Positions 1 to 15,249 of a DNA stretch of 21,460 nt are shown piece after piece. The notes under the pieces were generated by a model that did not search any database, had not been told where the DNA came from, and saw nothing but the letters and a program-made list of their open reading frames with translations. This DNA comes from Phallusia fumigata. Taxonomy: Eukaryota; Chordata; Ascidiacea; Phlebobranchia; Ascidiidae. The DNA lies in NCBI GenBank assembly GCA_008931825.1, contig QXVZ01026241.1, positions 1-21,460 on the forward strand. Reading direction: 5' to 3'. Every line of letters begins with the position of its first letter. Positions within the stretch are counted from its first letter, which is position 1. Position numbers and translations under genes: made by a program.

Positions 1-2192
1 TCTTCATGATGATTGCAACTGTTTAAGTGTTGTTGTACCTCGACTGATTGGAACATCGATTAAAGAAGAAGACATCGACCCATACTGCTATTTGTGTGAC
101 TGCAAGTATGAAGTCAGAAGCACCAAAACAATGCAGGTATGCAACAACAGTGACACACAGTTTGTGTACAGTGAAGAACAGATTATTTTGTGCTTGATGT
201 ACACACAACAGTCTTGTATCTGACTTGACAACTCACTCGGATGTTACCCCTTAAAATCCAAGGCTTTGGAGAATTGTGTAAACATGTCTTATTAAAAGCT
301 CTTTGCAGGATTGTGTCAACACACACATATTGTGGCACCATGATAAATCATGTTGTCATTGCTTTAAAGTCAAACAGAGAAAATGGTTCCTTCTTTTTTT
401 ATGAAATCCTTTGATGTTCTGCATGTTTCAAACATTAAAAGCATTTCACCATGGTCAAAATCAACTTAAAGGTCAAAAACGTTTCCTGTCAATTATCAAC
501 AACATTTTTTTTGTTTATTTTCCAACATGGGTTACTGATGTGCAAAAAAATAAACATCATATCCAATGCTTTTTGTTGCCTGGTAAATTTTTGTTGCCTA
601 TCTTGATCACAAACAAACCAGTAAGGATGTAAGCCGAGGTTGTATTAATGACCGTCTGGTATTTTTGTAAATTTAACTGGCCCATGCATTTAGCTGTGGT
701 GCACCAAGACTTTTCCAAACAGTCTACAGCAAAAATGTCACTTTGGGGCGTATACTGCTCATTTGAAGTTTTTTGTGACCCTAACCAAAAAATACAAACA
801 TGATTTAATGTGCAGCAAACTTTGCTCTTGTTTTTTTGTTTTTTTATTTATTTACTATTGCTTGGTAGTTTGGGTCGCAAGTTTTTGAGGAAATTTGAAT
901 TTCGTGATGTGTTTTTTAATCATTTTAAGGTACAGTCCTCATCGAAATAATGACAGAACTTTTAGTCCAATGGAGCTGGTCCACAATTAGCAAAATGCTG
1001 TATTTCTCTTAAAAAAGGACTGTTTTGTCACATTTAAACAAGGTTTTTCATCTTAATTTTTTGCCACAGTCGACCAGATAAACCTCATTAAAAATCACCA
1101 AAAAGGATGTAGCAGTAGACTGAACCCTGTAAAACCACTACTCCCTGTCAAATGATGTCATCAAACTATTTTTTGTTTCCCTACAGGTAGTGGTCTACAT
1201 CTTCCTGATCGTCCTTGCCCTACTTATCCTGTACATGGGATTCATGATGATAATTGATCCCATCGTGAATAAGTTCGGTGGTAAGGGCGAACAACAGCAA
1301 CTGCTTCAGGATGATGCTACTGAAATGTCATCAACCACCGGAAGAGATACGGACCGCATGTCATTAGTAAGCAAGACAATTTTATTTGTTTATTTTGGCA
1401 GGCCACCAAAATACAGCATTTTGATTTTATCACCACTCAAATTTAGTCAGGAAGACTGCTATTTTTAGCTTACACGAAGATTTTAAGATTACTTTATTTC
1501 CTGCGTGGTTAACGTCGTGTTATGCTTATCTTATGCAAACGAATTGGAAGTGCAGTTGAAAAAATGCAGGTTTACCGCAAGTACCTACACTTAATGTGTT
1601 TCTACGGGTAAAACGATCAGTGTGTTGCACAGATGGCCAAACCGCTTCATTTTCACCGCATGCCCATTTTTTGACTTTGTACATGGATGTTTGCTCAGCT
1701 TGAGGGAGAAAAACAACTTTGCTTCAAAAGATTAACTAACCTAAACGGTGTAAAAGTATCTTTGATGTAAAATAACACAGGAAATCAGAAAACAAATTAG
1801 GTTTTTACTGCACTTAGTTGCGGGTATTGTGTGTAAATAAAAATTTATGAATTTTTTGTGCGTTCAGAAAATCTTAAGGTATACCGTATGTGACTCTAAA
1901 ATCATTTAAAGCTTGGCCACCCCTTACATATGGTTTAACAACTTTTATCCCCTTTCACAAGCAACATTGCTTTAATAATACATCCGTTTTACGCAGTCAC
2001 ATGATCGATGTTTGGATTTAACCCGCAATATCTTGATCATTGTCCTCAAATAATCTAATACGAATATCACAGGACGGGAGGTCAGGAGGACAGTCGGTTT
2101 TCCAGCGAGTCAATTTGGTGCAGGCAAAGTGGAAGAGACAAGTCAAGGAACAGAGATCGAGCGTGTTCGAGCGCCAGGAAATACTTCACTGA
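1..2192 (+). CDS. TMEM9: TMEM9-family transmembrane protein, C-terminal part (3 exons, 5' end outside window)
   Basis: Three coding exons join in phase 0: 2-136 (donor GT at 137), 1187-1366 (acceptor CAG at 1184-1186, donor GTAAGC) and 2073-2192 (stop TGA 2190-2192). Together they give 144 residues. Exon 1 carries the Cys-rich luminal block with DCNCLSVVVP and PYCYLCDCKYEVRSTKT, matching the family's conserved cysteine pattern. Exon 2 opens with one hydrophobic membrane segment (VVVYIFLIVLALLILYMGF), followed by IDPIV and a Gln/Ser-rich cytosolic stretch. Exon 3 ends in the signature tail QAKWKRQVKEQRSSVFERQE. TMEM9/TMEM9B are type I lysosomal/endosomal glycoproteins of about 180-200 residues linked to proton-pump and CLC transporter function; that is family knowledge. 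The signal peptide and first luminal exons are not in the window. Introns 137-1186 and 1367-2072 show no other gene. TMEM9 versus TMEM9B cannot be separated here. Confidence 0.93.
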
Positions 2193-2390
2193 CAAACTCA
2201 ACAACTTAACTTGCATGTTGATGAACGCAAGAAGGCGATCTTCGAAACCGGAATTCGATTTCTGCTACCTGTGCTGCATATTCTGTAAAACTTTTAAGGA
2301 GTCGAAGACAGTTACACAAATTTAAATGATGTAATGCGCCAACAGCGTTTATGTTGGTAAAAATGCAACAGTTTTAGGCGTTTAAATCGA

Positions 2391-2396
2391 ATTAAA
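2391..2396 (+). terminator. Candidate poly(A) signal of TMEM9 (ATTAAA)
   Basis: ATTAAA lies about 200 bases after the TMEM9 stop and is followed within 25-35 bases by a T/GT-rich stretch (TGTTTCTGTTTTT), the usual layout of an animal cleavage site. A canonical AATAAA at 2766-2771 is a more distal alternative that would give a 3' UTR of about 590 bases. Confidence 0.45.
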
Positions 2397-2771
2397 GTTA
2401 ACATTTGCTTTGCCATTGTTTCTGTTTTTACAACCAGGTTTTTGTCTTATTTTTAAGTGCAATATACAAATATTTCTATTTGTACCCGAAACTTGCGTAT
2501 TTCTGGTTTATTATATAGCAGCGCATTTTTGCCCGTTATGTTCGTAGATGTCGGCAAGTAACCTGATCTTGTACGCCAAACCAATTGGACTAACTTGTGG
2601 AGAAAAAACACAGTTACCCAACTTCGTCCTAATAACACGCCGGCTTTAGTCTGAAGAGTGTAAGCTTGTTCTGTTTTCCTTTTCAAATGCAGTTCTTGAG
2701 TTATACCGTGTCGTTTTTGTCCGTTGTTCTTACCTTAGTTTTGTAAAATCGTATCACTGCGATCGAATAAA

Positions 2772-4757
2772 ATTACGTGAAAGTGACGTTGATCTGGATA
2801 CCAAGGATCTCGCTTAAAGGTTCATTGTTACGCATTCGTGACCACATTAATATTTCATTCCATTCAGTTTTGGTGAGTTAGTTTTGTTGATCGCACAAAG
2901 AACCCTGCTAAACACTCACTCCCAAAACAGCTTTAGGTGGAATAATACATTTCTTACTTTAGCTGGCAAATGAATTGCGAAATAGGTAATGTGCACTAGT
3001 TTAAACAGGTGATGAGCATGGTCTAGCACCAATCAAAGCTCATTGGGTTGAACACGTTTCATGCCCAGTAACATTAAAAAGAGAAAGTTGGTTACCACCG
3101 TGTGCTTATACACAACTGCCTGGGCATTGTGGCGGCACGTGGCCTGGTTTAAGAGTCAGATAGATCGTTTGCTGAATCAGGAAAGTCGAATCGGGATTTT
3201 CTTGTCAAGTTCAAAAAATCAAACCAGACCCGAATCCACACTTCCATCTATACATCCTAAAATCCTTGGGTCTGACTGCTAATTTGGTTCATGCGGCATA
3301 TTGAGGGCTTCAAAAACATTTTAGGTATCAGGTCACAATACCGAACCCGAATACAATTCTGTCCTGAATCTTGTCACCTTTTACGCTTCGATACCAAATC
3401 CACGTGTTTTGACCAAATATTTGCACCATCCGAAGTAATTATGAGCACGAACTTTTGTTTGCGGCATATTCACTAGAATTGGGCTATGTCGCTGGAAAAG
3501 GCATTTTGGGTTAACTTTTGTGCATTGAAATTATGAAAGTAGTTTGATGGAAAGATAATACTTGCAATTGTTTGTCATCTGATTTTGTATTCACCAATAC
3601 CAGTAATAGGAAAGTTGTTGAAACATTCAAGGGCAACCAAGTAAACATCCGTCACGGCAGCAAGTGTTCTGGGCGACCGGGTTTACGGGTTCAGTAAACA
3701 AATCCAGCCGAACAAGGAGATACAAGGAGAATACAGAGCCAAAAAACTCGTAATGACACAGAAAAATATTTAAACAGATTACTTACGATTTAAAGGTAAT
3801 TGGTTTCAATCCATTTTGCTTGGTTGCGTTCCATGATGACTTGCGCGAGGAATCAAGTTGCTTCCGGTTGGAGTTCATGATTTCACCGTTTACTGGTTAA
3901 TTTCCACCCCACAAAACACTAATTTGTAGTTTCCCCTGTTTTGTTTGCTACAAATTCTTGCTTCCGACTTATTTAAAGCTGTCACAAGTTTATCAACACG
4001 TAGAAAGTATCACGTTTTACAACGCGCATTTAACTTGTTTAGAGTGCCATTTTTCGCTTAATTATTTTAACATCTTATACAGTAGATTTTACAACACACG
4101 TCAATTCTTGTGATTTTTCGCCTAATTAGTTTGTTATTCCTCAAGTCGGTTTTGTACATAGATAAGAACCAACTTATTCAACTCCTTTCCTAACCATTGC
4201 ACGAAACCCTTTACAAGTTCACAACCCTGCTCATTGGTTACAGATTCCTCACTCAGTGCAGTACAACATCGTTGGGCGCGAGTTTTATGGCCAAAACCGT
4301 AAGAGTGACGGGTGTGTTTAGCTTTGTGCGGTCGCGGAAGTAAAAATAAAATCGCGTCTGGGGGGTTTAAGGCCACTTGGAGACATTAATTCGTTCTCTG
4401 CCGATTCCAGTAAGATAGCATTCACAAAGATAATCGCCATTGAATAGGCGCGTGTACACCGTGGAATACAAACCCGAATCGACAGCCGCTGTAGTTTTCT
4501 TTGCCCGTCGGTCGCGATGACATATTGACGTCATTGTGATACTTTTTAATTTTCCTGTTCCGGGGAGACTGCGGGCGGACCGCTGCTGACGGCCTGTGCC
4601 AACAGAGAATTGTGTGACCTTGAAGTACAATGTTTTCATGTCAAGGTTAAATTTAGGTTACTATGCGCGCCGCACGTAGGGTTGAAAGACAAGCGATTAA
4701 GTCTGTATGCTGGGGCAGACATGAGTCGAAGCAACACTGATTTGACCACAAAAGAAC
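2772..4757. other. Intergenic, no gene recognised
   Basis: This AT-rich stretch has only short ORFs (up to about 90 codons) on both strands, with no recognisable protein family and no convincing splice structure. A near-repeat of TTTTTCGCTTAATTA (about 4049) and TTTTTCGCCTAATTA (about 4115) is present. A full palindromic TGACGTCA lies at 4526-4533. Two overlapping minus-strand ORFs at 4134-4639 look like chance ORFs in a locally GC-richer patch. Confidence 0.5.
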
Positions 4758-4877
4758 ACTACAGCCAGTAGCGTAGCCAGCCCAAAATTTTGAGGGGGGG
4801 GCCAAGTAATTAAACCTAATGCAAATCTTAGGGATTAGTCCAGAAGTAGGAATAAGCAACTACGCCCTGACTACAGT
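4758..4877. mobile_element. hAT-like non-autonomous element (MITE), copy 1, with target-site duplication
   Basis: The element body is about 4766-4869 (104 bases). The left end reads CAGTAGCGTAGCCAG, and the right end CTACGCCCTG is its imperfect inverted copy. The flanks are ACTACAGC (4758-4765) and ACTACAGT (4870-4877), a 7/8 match expected for the 8-bp duplication made by hAT transposases. The interior has a G-run and shares CAAAATTTTGA, GGCCAAGTAA and CCAGAAGTAG with copy 2 at 7346-7494. It encodes no protein, so it would depend on a transposase elsewhere. Superfamily assignment is inference from the ends and duplication length. Confidence 0.7.
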
Positions 4878-5025
4878 AGCTCTGAACTTGACTTCTTGGT
4901 TTTTCCTCCGCTCACAAAATGGACTTCAACGTATAATTTAGAAAATCAGCTACATATACGAAATCATACCCTTTGGACTTGTGTAAGTTTAATATGTTTT
5001 TAAATAAGGAATAAATTTTTTATAT

Positions 5026-5107
5026 AGGCCTATATCTGCCATGGAAATTAGGCCTATATCTGCCATGGAAATTAGGTCCATCGATAGGCCTATATCTGCC
5101 ATGGAAA
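5026..5107. repeat. Tandem repeat, 24-bp unit, about 3 copies
   Basis: Copies lie at 5026-5049, 5050-5073 (identical) and 5086-5107, with a 12-base spacer (AGGTCCATCGAT) before the third. Each unit contains the palindromes TAGGCCTA and CCATGG. The array ends two bases before the N at 5109, so the true copy number may be larger than assembled. Confidence 0.85.
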
Positions 5108-5108
5108 C

Positions 5109-5109
5109 N
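5109..5109. other. Ambiguous base (N), probable contig join
   Basis: A single N interrupts the sequence directly after the 24-bp tandem repeat. The sequence on the two sides differs in base composition (AT-rich repeat on the left, more CpG-containing on the right). Together with the Ns at 14012 and 20584, which lie at clear anomalies, this is more likely a gap or join of unknown length than one uncertain base. Confidence 0.5.
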
Positions 5110-7337
5110 GGGGATTGAGACTGGCCTTCACCGCTAGTATTCGTTTTTGTGCCGAAGTCTGCAAGCATCGGAGCTGGTCATTGCGATAGGTAAGTTTTCT
5201 TGCGTAAAATGTGCGCACATTTACTTGGCAATGTGTCGTCTGAATCTGTTCGCTTTACCAATTATGCGATGGCGTTTTTACGTAACATCACTGCTGTGTT
5301 CATTTTTGTGAATGTTAAAAGTCAGAGTGACTTGAAAAACAAGTAAACTATTGACCCACGTTTTACCACTGCAGTTTAAAAAAATTGTACGCTTCTGTCG
5401 GTCTTGTTTTGCATCTGCCAAAACCCACCAGCGCCTGCACACGTGGCAATTATGTTGTCGATGCTTGCGAATGACTTTGAGTGCGATTGCAAAGTCCAAA
5501 ATCCTAACGATGGTTGCACATTTCGCGGCATATCAAACAAACTTGGTGGATTGTGAAAATGATCTGTTGAAAACTAAATACTGATCTGTTAATAATTCGG
5601 ATCATGAATGCGCCCAAATAGTTGTAAAACGCAACATGGCATGAATTATTGCCAAAACTTTTAATTAAAAAAGCCGCCTTTTACAACAATTAAGGTCAAT
5701 ATTTTTATAAAATACCTTCATAAATATGTGGTAATATTCCGAATACAGGCATCATGCACAGTTGGCGCAAATATACGCGGATCGTCGCCTGAAGCCCCAA
5801 TATTTTACGGTCGTGCCCGACGTTCGCGTGACCGCTGGCTTCAAGTTCGTGCGAAAGTTGAGCGGTGGCATTTTTGCGCGAACCAGAGATCTTGCGGTCA
5901 TCCGGAGGGCCTCCTTTTCCGAGAGGCACAAGCGATGCACTGATAAATCTTACATTGAAATGCCACTCCCTCCTAAGGACACAACAATACCCGCACTCTC
6001 TGTGTTTTAAGCAGGAGCGGATGGCGTAGATTCTGCTCAGGGAAGGTCTTAGGCTAAATCTTTTCAACAATTAAGATATGCAACCCAGTAGTTGTGTGCA
6101 AAACATTTCTACGTTTCGACAAACGTTGTTGTGATCGTCACCATCATTAATTTGCAAAACGTAGAAAATGTTTTACAAACAAGTACAGGCTTGTATTTTC
6201 TCATTAAGACTATTAAAAACCGTTAATTGTGTACCTTTGAATATTTTTGGACTGGGATTGGGGGCATTAACTTAAAGGTTGCTTACCAGATGTGAAACGC
6301 AAACCATTGGGCAGTGTTCTGCAATGCTATAACTGACTAGTTCTCAACTGCGGGAAAATGGAGGTTTTGGATCCATCATATAGATTTGTTGGCGCGGCTT
6401 TGCTGTTCAAGGAGTGTCTGGCAAATTCAGCAATTTTCATGGCATCTTCTCTTGCGGTGCGACGACTTGAGATAATGTTCATGCGAAAATCCCGCCCGGA
6501 ACAAGGCACGTGTTGATTGCTTATCGTCTATTATCATTTTGGTGTGTGAGAGAAAAGACGCGCAATCGTTTGCTGATCAATTAATAAGCGCTCCCCGAAT
6601 TCATCTTGCGTCTCATAGCAAACTACACGTTTCCCATTAGACAGATTCTTTGCATGGCTTATGCAATAGAGATGCATTTGGCAGATAGTGGTGTTGTTCC
6701 TGTCAGACCTAATGTCCTGATTTGTGAGTTTGCATTTAGTTATGTAGTTATTAATACAATTTAAGAAGGAACTGTAATTGGTACAAAAAGTCGGAACTTG
6801 CCTAGAAAATTTATTTTGATTAACATGCACAAGAAACCGCAGAACGGAGTGTATATACATGTAGATCAATAAATATAACCAAAATTTCACGTTTTTGCAG
6901 TGTATTTACAGTCTCCCTGTCACATGCGATTGACACCGTTACTCCCTATTCCGAGTATCCTAGATGGATAATATCTCATAGACAGTTTTTTGCAACACAA
7001 AAATTGATTTGTACGTAGCACTTGACAGCTCGCTCAGCTGGCTGTGCTTTCATGCACTTTACAGCCTGGTGTGCGGTTTGTCCCGTGAAACGTTTCTACA
7101 CTTCGTGCTGCACCCAACCAAAAGTACATTTAGCCCCACAGGTTTTTTATTTGTACCTCTAGCTTTCAGTGTTACTTATATAGCTGATTTAAAACACCGT
7201 TCACGTCCTTGTCTAGTCGTTTGGTAGCCAGGAGTGTAGTAGCATTTTATTAGTTGCCGGAGTTCTCAACGTAAGTTCCCTAATGATCCTTCGTTCACTT
7301 CTATAGGTGGAGGAGCTGAGCTACGACAGAACTACAC
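5110..7337. other. Intergenic with a CpG-rich patch, no gene recognised
   Basis: A patch at about 5755-5990 is richer in GC and CpG and is open in several overlapping frames on both strands (up to 121 codons on the minus strand). None resembles a known family, and the frames do not connect through splice sites. A strong plus-strand donor-like sequence (ATAG then GTAAGT) occurs at about 5188-5195, but no partner exon was found. The rest is AT-rich and has no recognised content apart from the inverted repeat listed separately. Confidence 0.45.
6099..6176. repeat. Imperfect inverted repeat (hairpin-capable)
   Basis: The left arm at 6099-6116 (CAAAACATTTCTACGTTT) and right arm at 6157-6176 are near-perfect reverse complements (about 17 paired bases with a one-base bulge). 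They are separated by about 40 bases. The inner sequence also contains the short near-palindrome ACAAACGTTGTTGT. It may be a small foldback element or a chance hairpin. Confidence 0.5.
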
Positions 7338-7502
7338 CACTTTCACAATAGCGTAGTCAGCCCCAAATTTTGATGGGGGCCAAGTAACCTAACTTAATGT
7401 TTTTTTTCCAGAAGTAGCCTACCTTAAAGTACAATTTCGAAATCAGGGGGGCTATGGCCCCTTTCCCCCCCCCCCCCTCCTGTCTACGCCCCTGACTATT
7501 CA
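7338..7502. mobile_element. hAT-like non-autonomous element (MITE), copy 2
   Basis: The body is about 7346-7494 (149 bases). Left terminus CAATAGCGTAGTCAG pairs with the right terminus CTGTCTACGCCCCTG as imperfect inverted repeats. Candidate target-site duplications are CACTTTCA (7338-7345) and ACTATTCA (7495-7502), related but degraded. The interior shares several blocks with copy 1 at 4766-4869 and carries extra sequence, including a run of about 14 C (7465-7478) opposite a G-rich block near the left end. No coding capacity. The divergence between copies suggests old insertions. Confidence 0.65.
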
Positions 7503-10066
7503 TACCACTATTTATCTGGGTTAAAGTTAACATGTTAACAGCACGTTACTGGTAATAGTAGGTGTAAGTATGGATCTGCAATTACCTGTACTAGAAGTTG
7601 TTGCTAAACTAATCGTGAAACTTACGTGTTACGGAAAAGTAAAGTCATACTAGCAGTATTTTATTTGAACCACTCACAAACCACTCTCCAAAATTTTCCA
7701 AAAAGCAAAATTTTAGTCCCACAAGATAGAAGCAAAGAGTTGGTATTCCTTTGGTGGAAAACTAAGTTTACGAGCTGCACAACATCACAACTATGTTTCT
7801 CTTCCCACGAGTTTAGTTCTAAATCGTCTAAATAACCCCAGTTGAAAAGGAAACAAACGACACCGCAGTGACTCACCTGACCAAAAAAGAAAATGTCCGT
7901 TGTTAAGTGGCGGCCAAATCCCCCTTTTCTCGCCACATTTCCTTACATATCTTCCAGGTTTGTATGTACAACAGCTGTTCCAATCGACACAAACCACAAA
8001 ACGTAGCAAACTACGCGTCCCTGGCGTTCTTTCACAAATAAACAAGCATCCTTAAGTAGCATGGGCAGATACAAATCCCACCCTGACCTTCAATTGACTT
8101 TGACGTAACAATGGCCTTTATTGAGAATTCTATAACGTGCTCTGAGACGAAAGATTTGTTTATTCTTTAAATTTGACCCATTATGCGACATATATTTAGG
8201 TATTTGACATCATTGGAAAAAGGGCAGACCTTTGCGTGTACATCCGTATGTTAAATGTGTCTTGTCGATACTTATATGTTGTGAATAACCTTTTACTTTC
8301 AGATGTTTGTGTTTGTGCAGGAGGTAAGCTTTTTCGATTTGCTGTGTTTTTGATAAAAGTTCGTCACAAGTGCAAGAGAGGAGCCGTTCAGAGCTTTCTT
8401 GTGTGGGTAAATTACCAAGTTTTACACTTTTTGAAAAAACCAACCTGCTTAGTTGTTTTCTACTGACATATATACATTTATAATATATATCTTGGGCTTT
8501 TTCCAACTCGTACATATCGTAGGTTAGCCTATTTGATAACATGCTTAATTTTTCCAAGAAACATCCCTCCTGAAAAGTATCCTAAATCACATGGTTCATT
8601 TTGATACCTTTTATGGTCATTAGGGTTTGAGAAGTTTGACGTAATTCGCGTTCATGCCAGAAACCTAAAATGTGTAAAGGGGCATGATTTTACTTCTTAT
8701 CTGACACTTCGACGTCACGATCATGGCTGGAGGGGTTATAATCCAGTTAAGCTGCCTCCGTGAGGTTCTTATCGATCAGGGGAACGTTATTTCTCCGGCA
8801 GTGCACCGACATCGATCGTCGAAAACACAGCGAACCAGCTTTTTGCGAAATTAATTATTCATCGTAGCACTGAGGCTTATACTTGGCTGGCAACAACACC
8901 ATTCGTTGGTTTTCGTACCAGATTCGGCTGAAACTATGTGCCGCGTACACTGTACAGTCTAAACCAATGACACAGTTTGACCTGTTCGCTTCTCATGCAA
9001 ACCTGTGTTAAAACAACGTTCTGTCAGTGTGTTTTATCGCTTAGTTTAGGTTGTGTAGGAAAAAGCATCGACTTCGGCGCTTTGTCATCAAATTTGAGCA
9101 ACATAAAAACATTGCAAGGTGGTACACATTTTGGTCAAATATATACCTTAGGATGGTAGGCGTGCTTTCCTGAACTGACGCAAAGTTTAATCATACACCG
9201 TCAGACATCGTTTTTCATAAAACTATTTGCATGTCTCGGTTTTGACATCAATGTACGTCAATTTTGACGTCACGAGTGATCATTAGTTATCGAATTACGA
9301 GTCTCAGAGTCCTTCCACTTTTGGGTTTTCTAATAGGCTTAAGCCTTGTATTTATTCATTAGGAAACGTTTTAAGCCGTACACATTGGCCTGTTGCTTTC
9401 TAAAAGTCGAAACATTTTTGATTACCGGAGACTTTTTAGTGTCGTAAAAATCGTATTTTTATGTGCACTCCTAGCGTTAACAATTTTCACACAAAATGCA
9501 TAGATGGTGAAACACAGTGATGATTCGGGGCCTTTCGTTGGCAAAAATAAATACTATAAAAGAACTTATCGAACAAAAGCTGTTCAAAAAACAAGGCATG
9601 CCGCTATCGCATTGCTTTAAATCTAAACTCGATGGCTTCCAGAAAGAATCGCAATGATTCTCACAATCAAACTCCAAAGAAATGTTTCAGTGTTTAAAGC
9701 GGTGTATGCAAACGCGTTGCGTGACCCTACTTCGGCTGCTGTTTGGCAAGTAACAACGAGGGCAATTCTGGTGGCAGACAGAGCCCTGCGAATAAGAGGT
9801 GCTGCAGGCCGTCCGTTCGCTGCCAAACAAAGGACTATGGGAAGCCAAGCGAATGCGTCACATCCGGTTAGGTCACGCGGACTCTTTCGAATGCTGCGCG
9901 CTCGCTACAATGCGCTCCTGTTTCCGGTGCTAGCGCTATACCGCGTGGGACAAAGAAACTGAGGCGCGCGTTTAACTCAACTCAGGATGGCTTTGACTGG
10001 AACAAATGGAACTGAAAAGCAGAAAGAAAAACTTGAAACGTGGGCATCCCAGGTACAACAAAAAAC
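7503..10066. other. Intergenic, no gene recognised
   Basis: Short ORFs only. A segment at about 9620-9960 is GC/CpG-rich and open on both strands (plus-strand ORF of 102 codons, minus-strand ORF of 67), but neither product resembles a known family. It could be an unannotated exon, a CpG-rich regulatory patch or a decayed repeat. A full TGACGTCA palindrome lies at 9265-9272 and a related GACGTCA at about 8710. No tRNA or snRNA could be recognised by eye. Confidence 0.45.
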
Positions 10067-11430
10067 TTTAATACGAATCCTGGCGCGGCCGCGGCAAAGG
10101 CGACCGGCCCCTTGAACACAAAACTCAAGAACAACATAAACGACCCACAACGTAACACAATCGTAATAATAGGGATAATAATGATGTCATAATGGTTGGT
10201 CTTTAAATATTAGTGGTCGTAGCATGGGTAAGGGTTTTTAGAGTATGATTTGTCCCATTTTAGAGTTGAATTTTTGTTTTCGATGCACCAAGTTTTAACA
10301 TCGCGTCGGGCGCAGCAGCTGGCAAGACATAAATCAGGAATTGGGCAAACCGAGGAAAAATGATGAAACAAAAATCTCAGAACAAGAGGGGGGGTATGTC
10401 TGACAAAAAAAATAAACCAACGAGAACCAAAAGAAAGGTAAGCCATGGGCTGATGGGGCAAAAATATACAAACATAGGCAAGCTCATCGAAGCAAGTACA
10501 AAATAAATAGCGTTTTGTGTTCAAATCGATCACTAGGCTGCTACTAGGTGCTCGGGTGAAGTCACAATGCTTGGCAGGCACAGGTTTTGAATTCAATCTC
10601 ACAGGCCAGGTACGGCACGACCGCTGGGTACGGCACGTCTGCTAGGTACGGAACGGGGATGAAAGTACGTCGCTGAATAGGTGGTGGTTCGCCAAGGCAA
10701 ATAAAGGTGAAAATACGAACAGAAGTACAATGCACAGTCTAAGTATAGGTTGTGTTTTCGTGGGGTGACAATGTGGCAAGATGGTGGATCTATTGCACGG
10801 CTCAATGAGGCTCAAATAGGGGGCGAAACACCAGAGTGCTGTTTTAACCCTTAAATTTGCTTTCACCTGATTAAAACTTCGCTGGTGATATAAAATGGCG
10901 CACAATGCGGCAATGGGGTATTGGTGCTACTGTGATTGTTCTGCTTATTTGCTAGAAAACTTAACACTGGAACATAAGTTTCGTGGGTGAATTAGGAAAT
11001 TAAAATGCACTTGGTGCACATGGAACATAACATTCAACTTATTGCTCGATAAAAGGAACAGAAATTAGATTTAAGAACCGAAAAAATGTAAGGTTCGGCC
11101 GACAGCAAGTTTCTCGGCGCTGGGGATTTTGGGCGGTGGCTGTTGTTCACTGAAACCGGATAAATTGATTTTCGAAACGGATGCGACGGTGGAGTGAAAA
11201 CACAACAAATAACGGAAAGTCACAAATGAAAAACAAAACGGCTGCATGCTTCACGTCCTTACCACTGTCTAGGCTTAGCGCGGAAAGGCTTACGATAACT
11301 AATAACACGTAGGGATTTTGCAGGCAGACCGACGTCAACTTAAGCGGTGTACGGAAAAAAAGGAACTTTGTCATTAGGTTGGGTACAGGGCTGGCAACTC
11401 AAATGCATCTAGGCTGTGTAGGCACAGCGG
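10067..11430 (-). other. Probable 3' UTR / downstream flank of the ELAV-like gene
   Basis: This region lies directly after the ELAV stop codon on the minus strand and holds no recognisable coding exon; the 130-codon minus-strand ORF at 10210-10602 has no family features. ELAV-family mRNAs typically carry long 3' UTRs. The only poly(A)-signal-like hexamer seen on the minus strand is ATTAAA (plus-strand TTTAAT at 10067-10072), so the 3' end is placed there tentatively. Confidence 0.35.
10609..10658. repeat. Short tandem repeat, 18-bp unit
   Basis: Two full units (10609-10626 and 10627-10644) share GGTACGGCACG and CTG/CTA tails. A partial third (10645-10658) reads GGTACGGAACGGGG. The repeat lies in the 3' flank of the ELAV-like gene and has no recognised role. 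Confidence 0.7.
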
Positions 11431-15246
<3,816 letters not shown>

Positions 15247-15249
15247 TTT

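Noticed and set aside
3061..3480. Possible tRNA-derived SINE or short gene
   Set aside because: No convincing A and B boxes, no poly(A) tail or target-site duplication, and the ORFs are short and featureless.
5185..5197. Strong donor-like sequence ATAG/GTAAGT on the plus strand
   Set aside because: No acceptor or coding exon could be paired with it, so it is not called a gene.
5705..6070. Minus-strand ORF of 121 codons
   Set aside because: Several overlapping frames are open here on both strands, no recognised domain is present, and the locally high GC content explains the openness.
6341..6356. GTTCTCAACTGCGGG, resembling a common hAT-type terminus
   Set aside because: No matching inverted end or target-site duplication found nearby.
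8293..8335. Possible micro-exon: acceptor TTTCAG, 21 bases, donor GTAAGC
   Set aside because: No flanking exons in either direction, so the splice-like motifs are probably chance.
9654..9962. Plus-strand ORF of 102 codons
   Set aside because: No family resemblance, the antisense frame is also open, and no splice context was found. Described only as a CpG-rich patch.
10210..10602. Minus-strand ORF of 130 codons downstream of ELAV
   Set aside because: It lies in the probable ELAV 3' UTR and has a composition typical of chance translation, with no domain.
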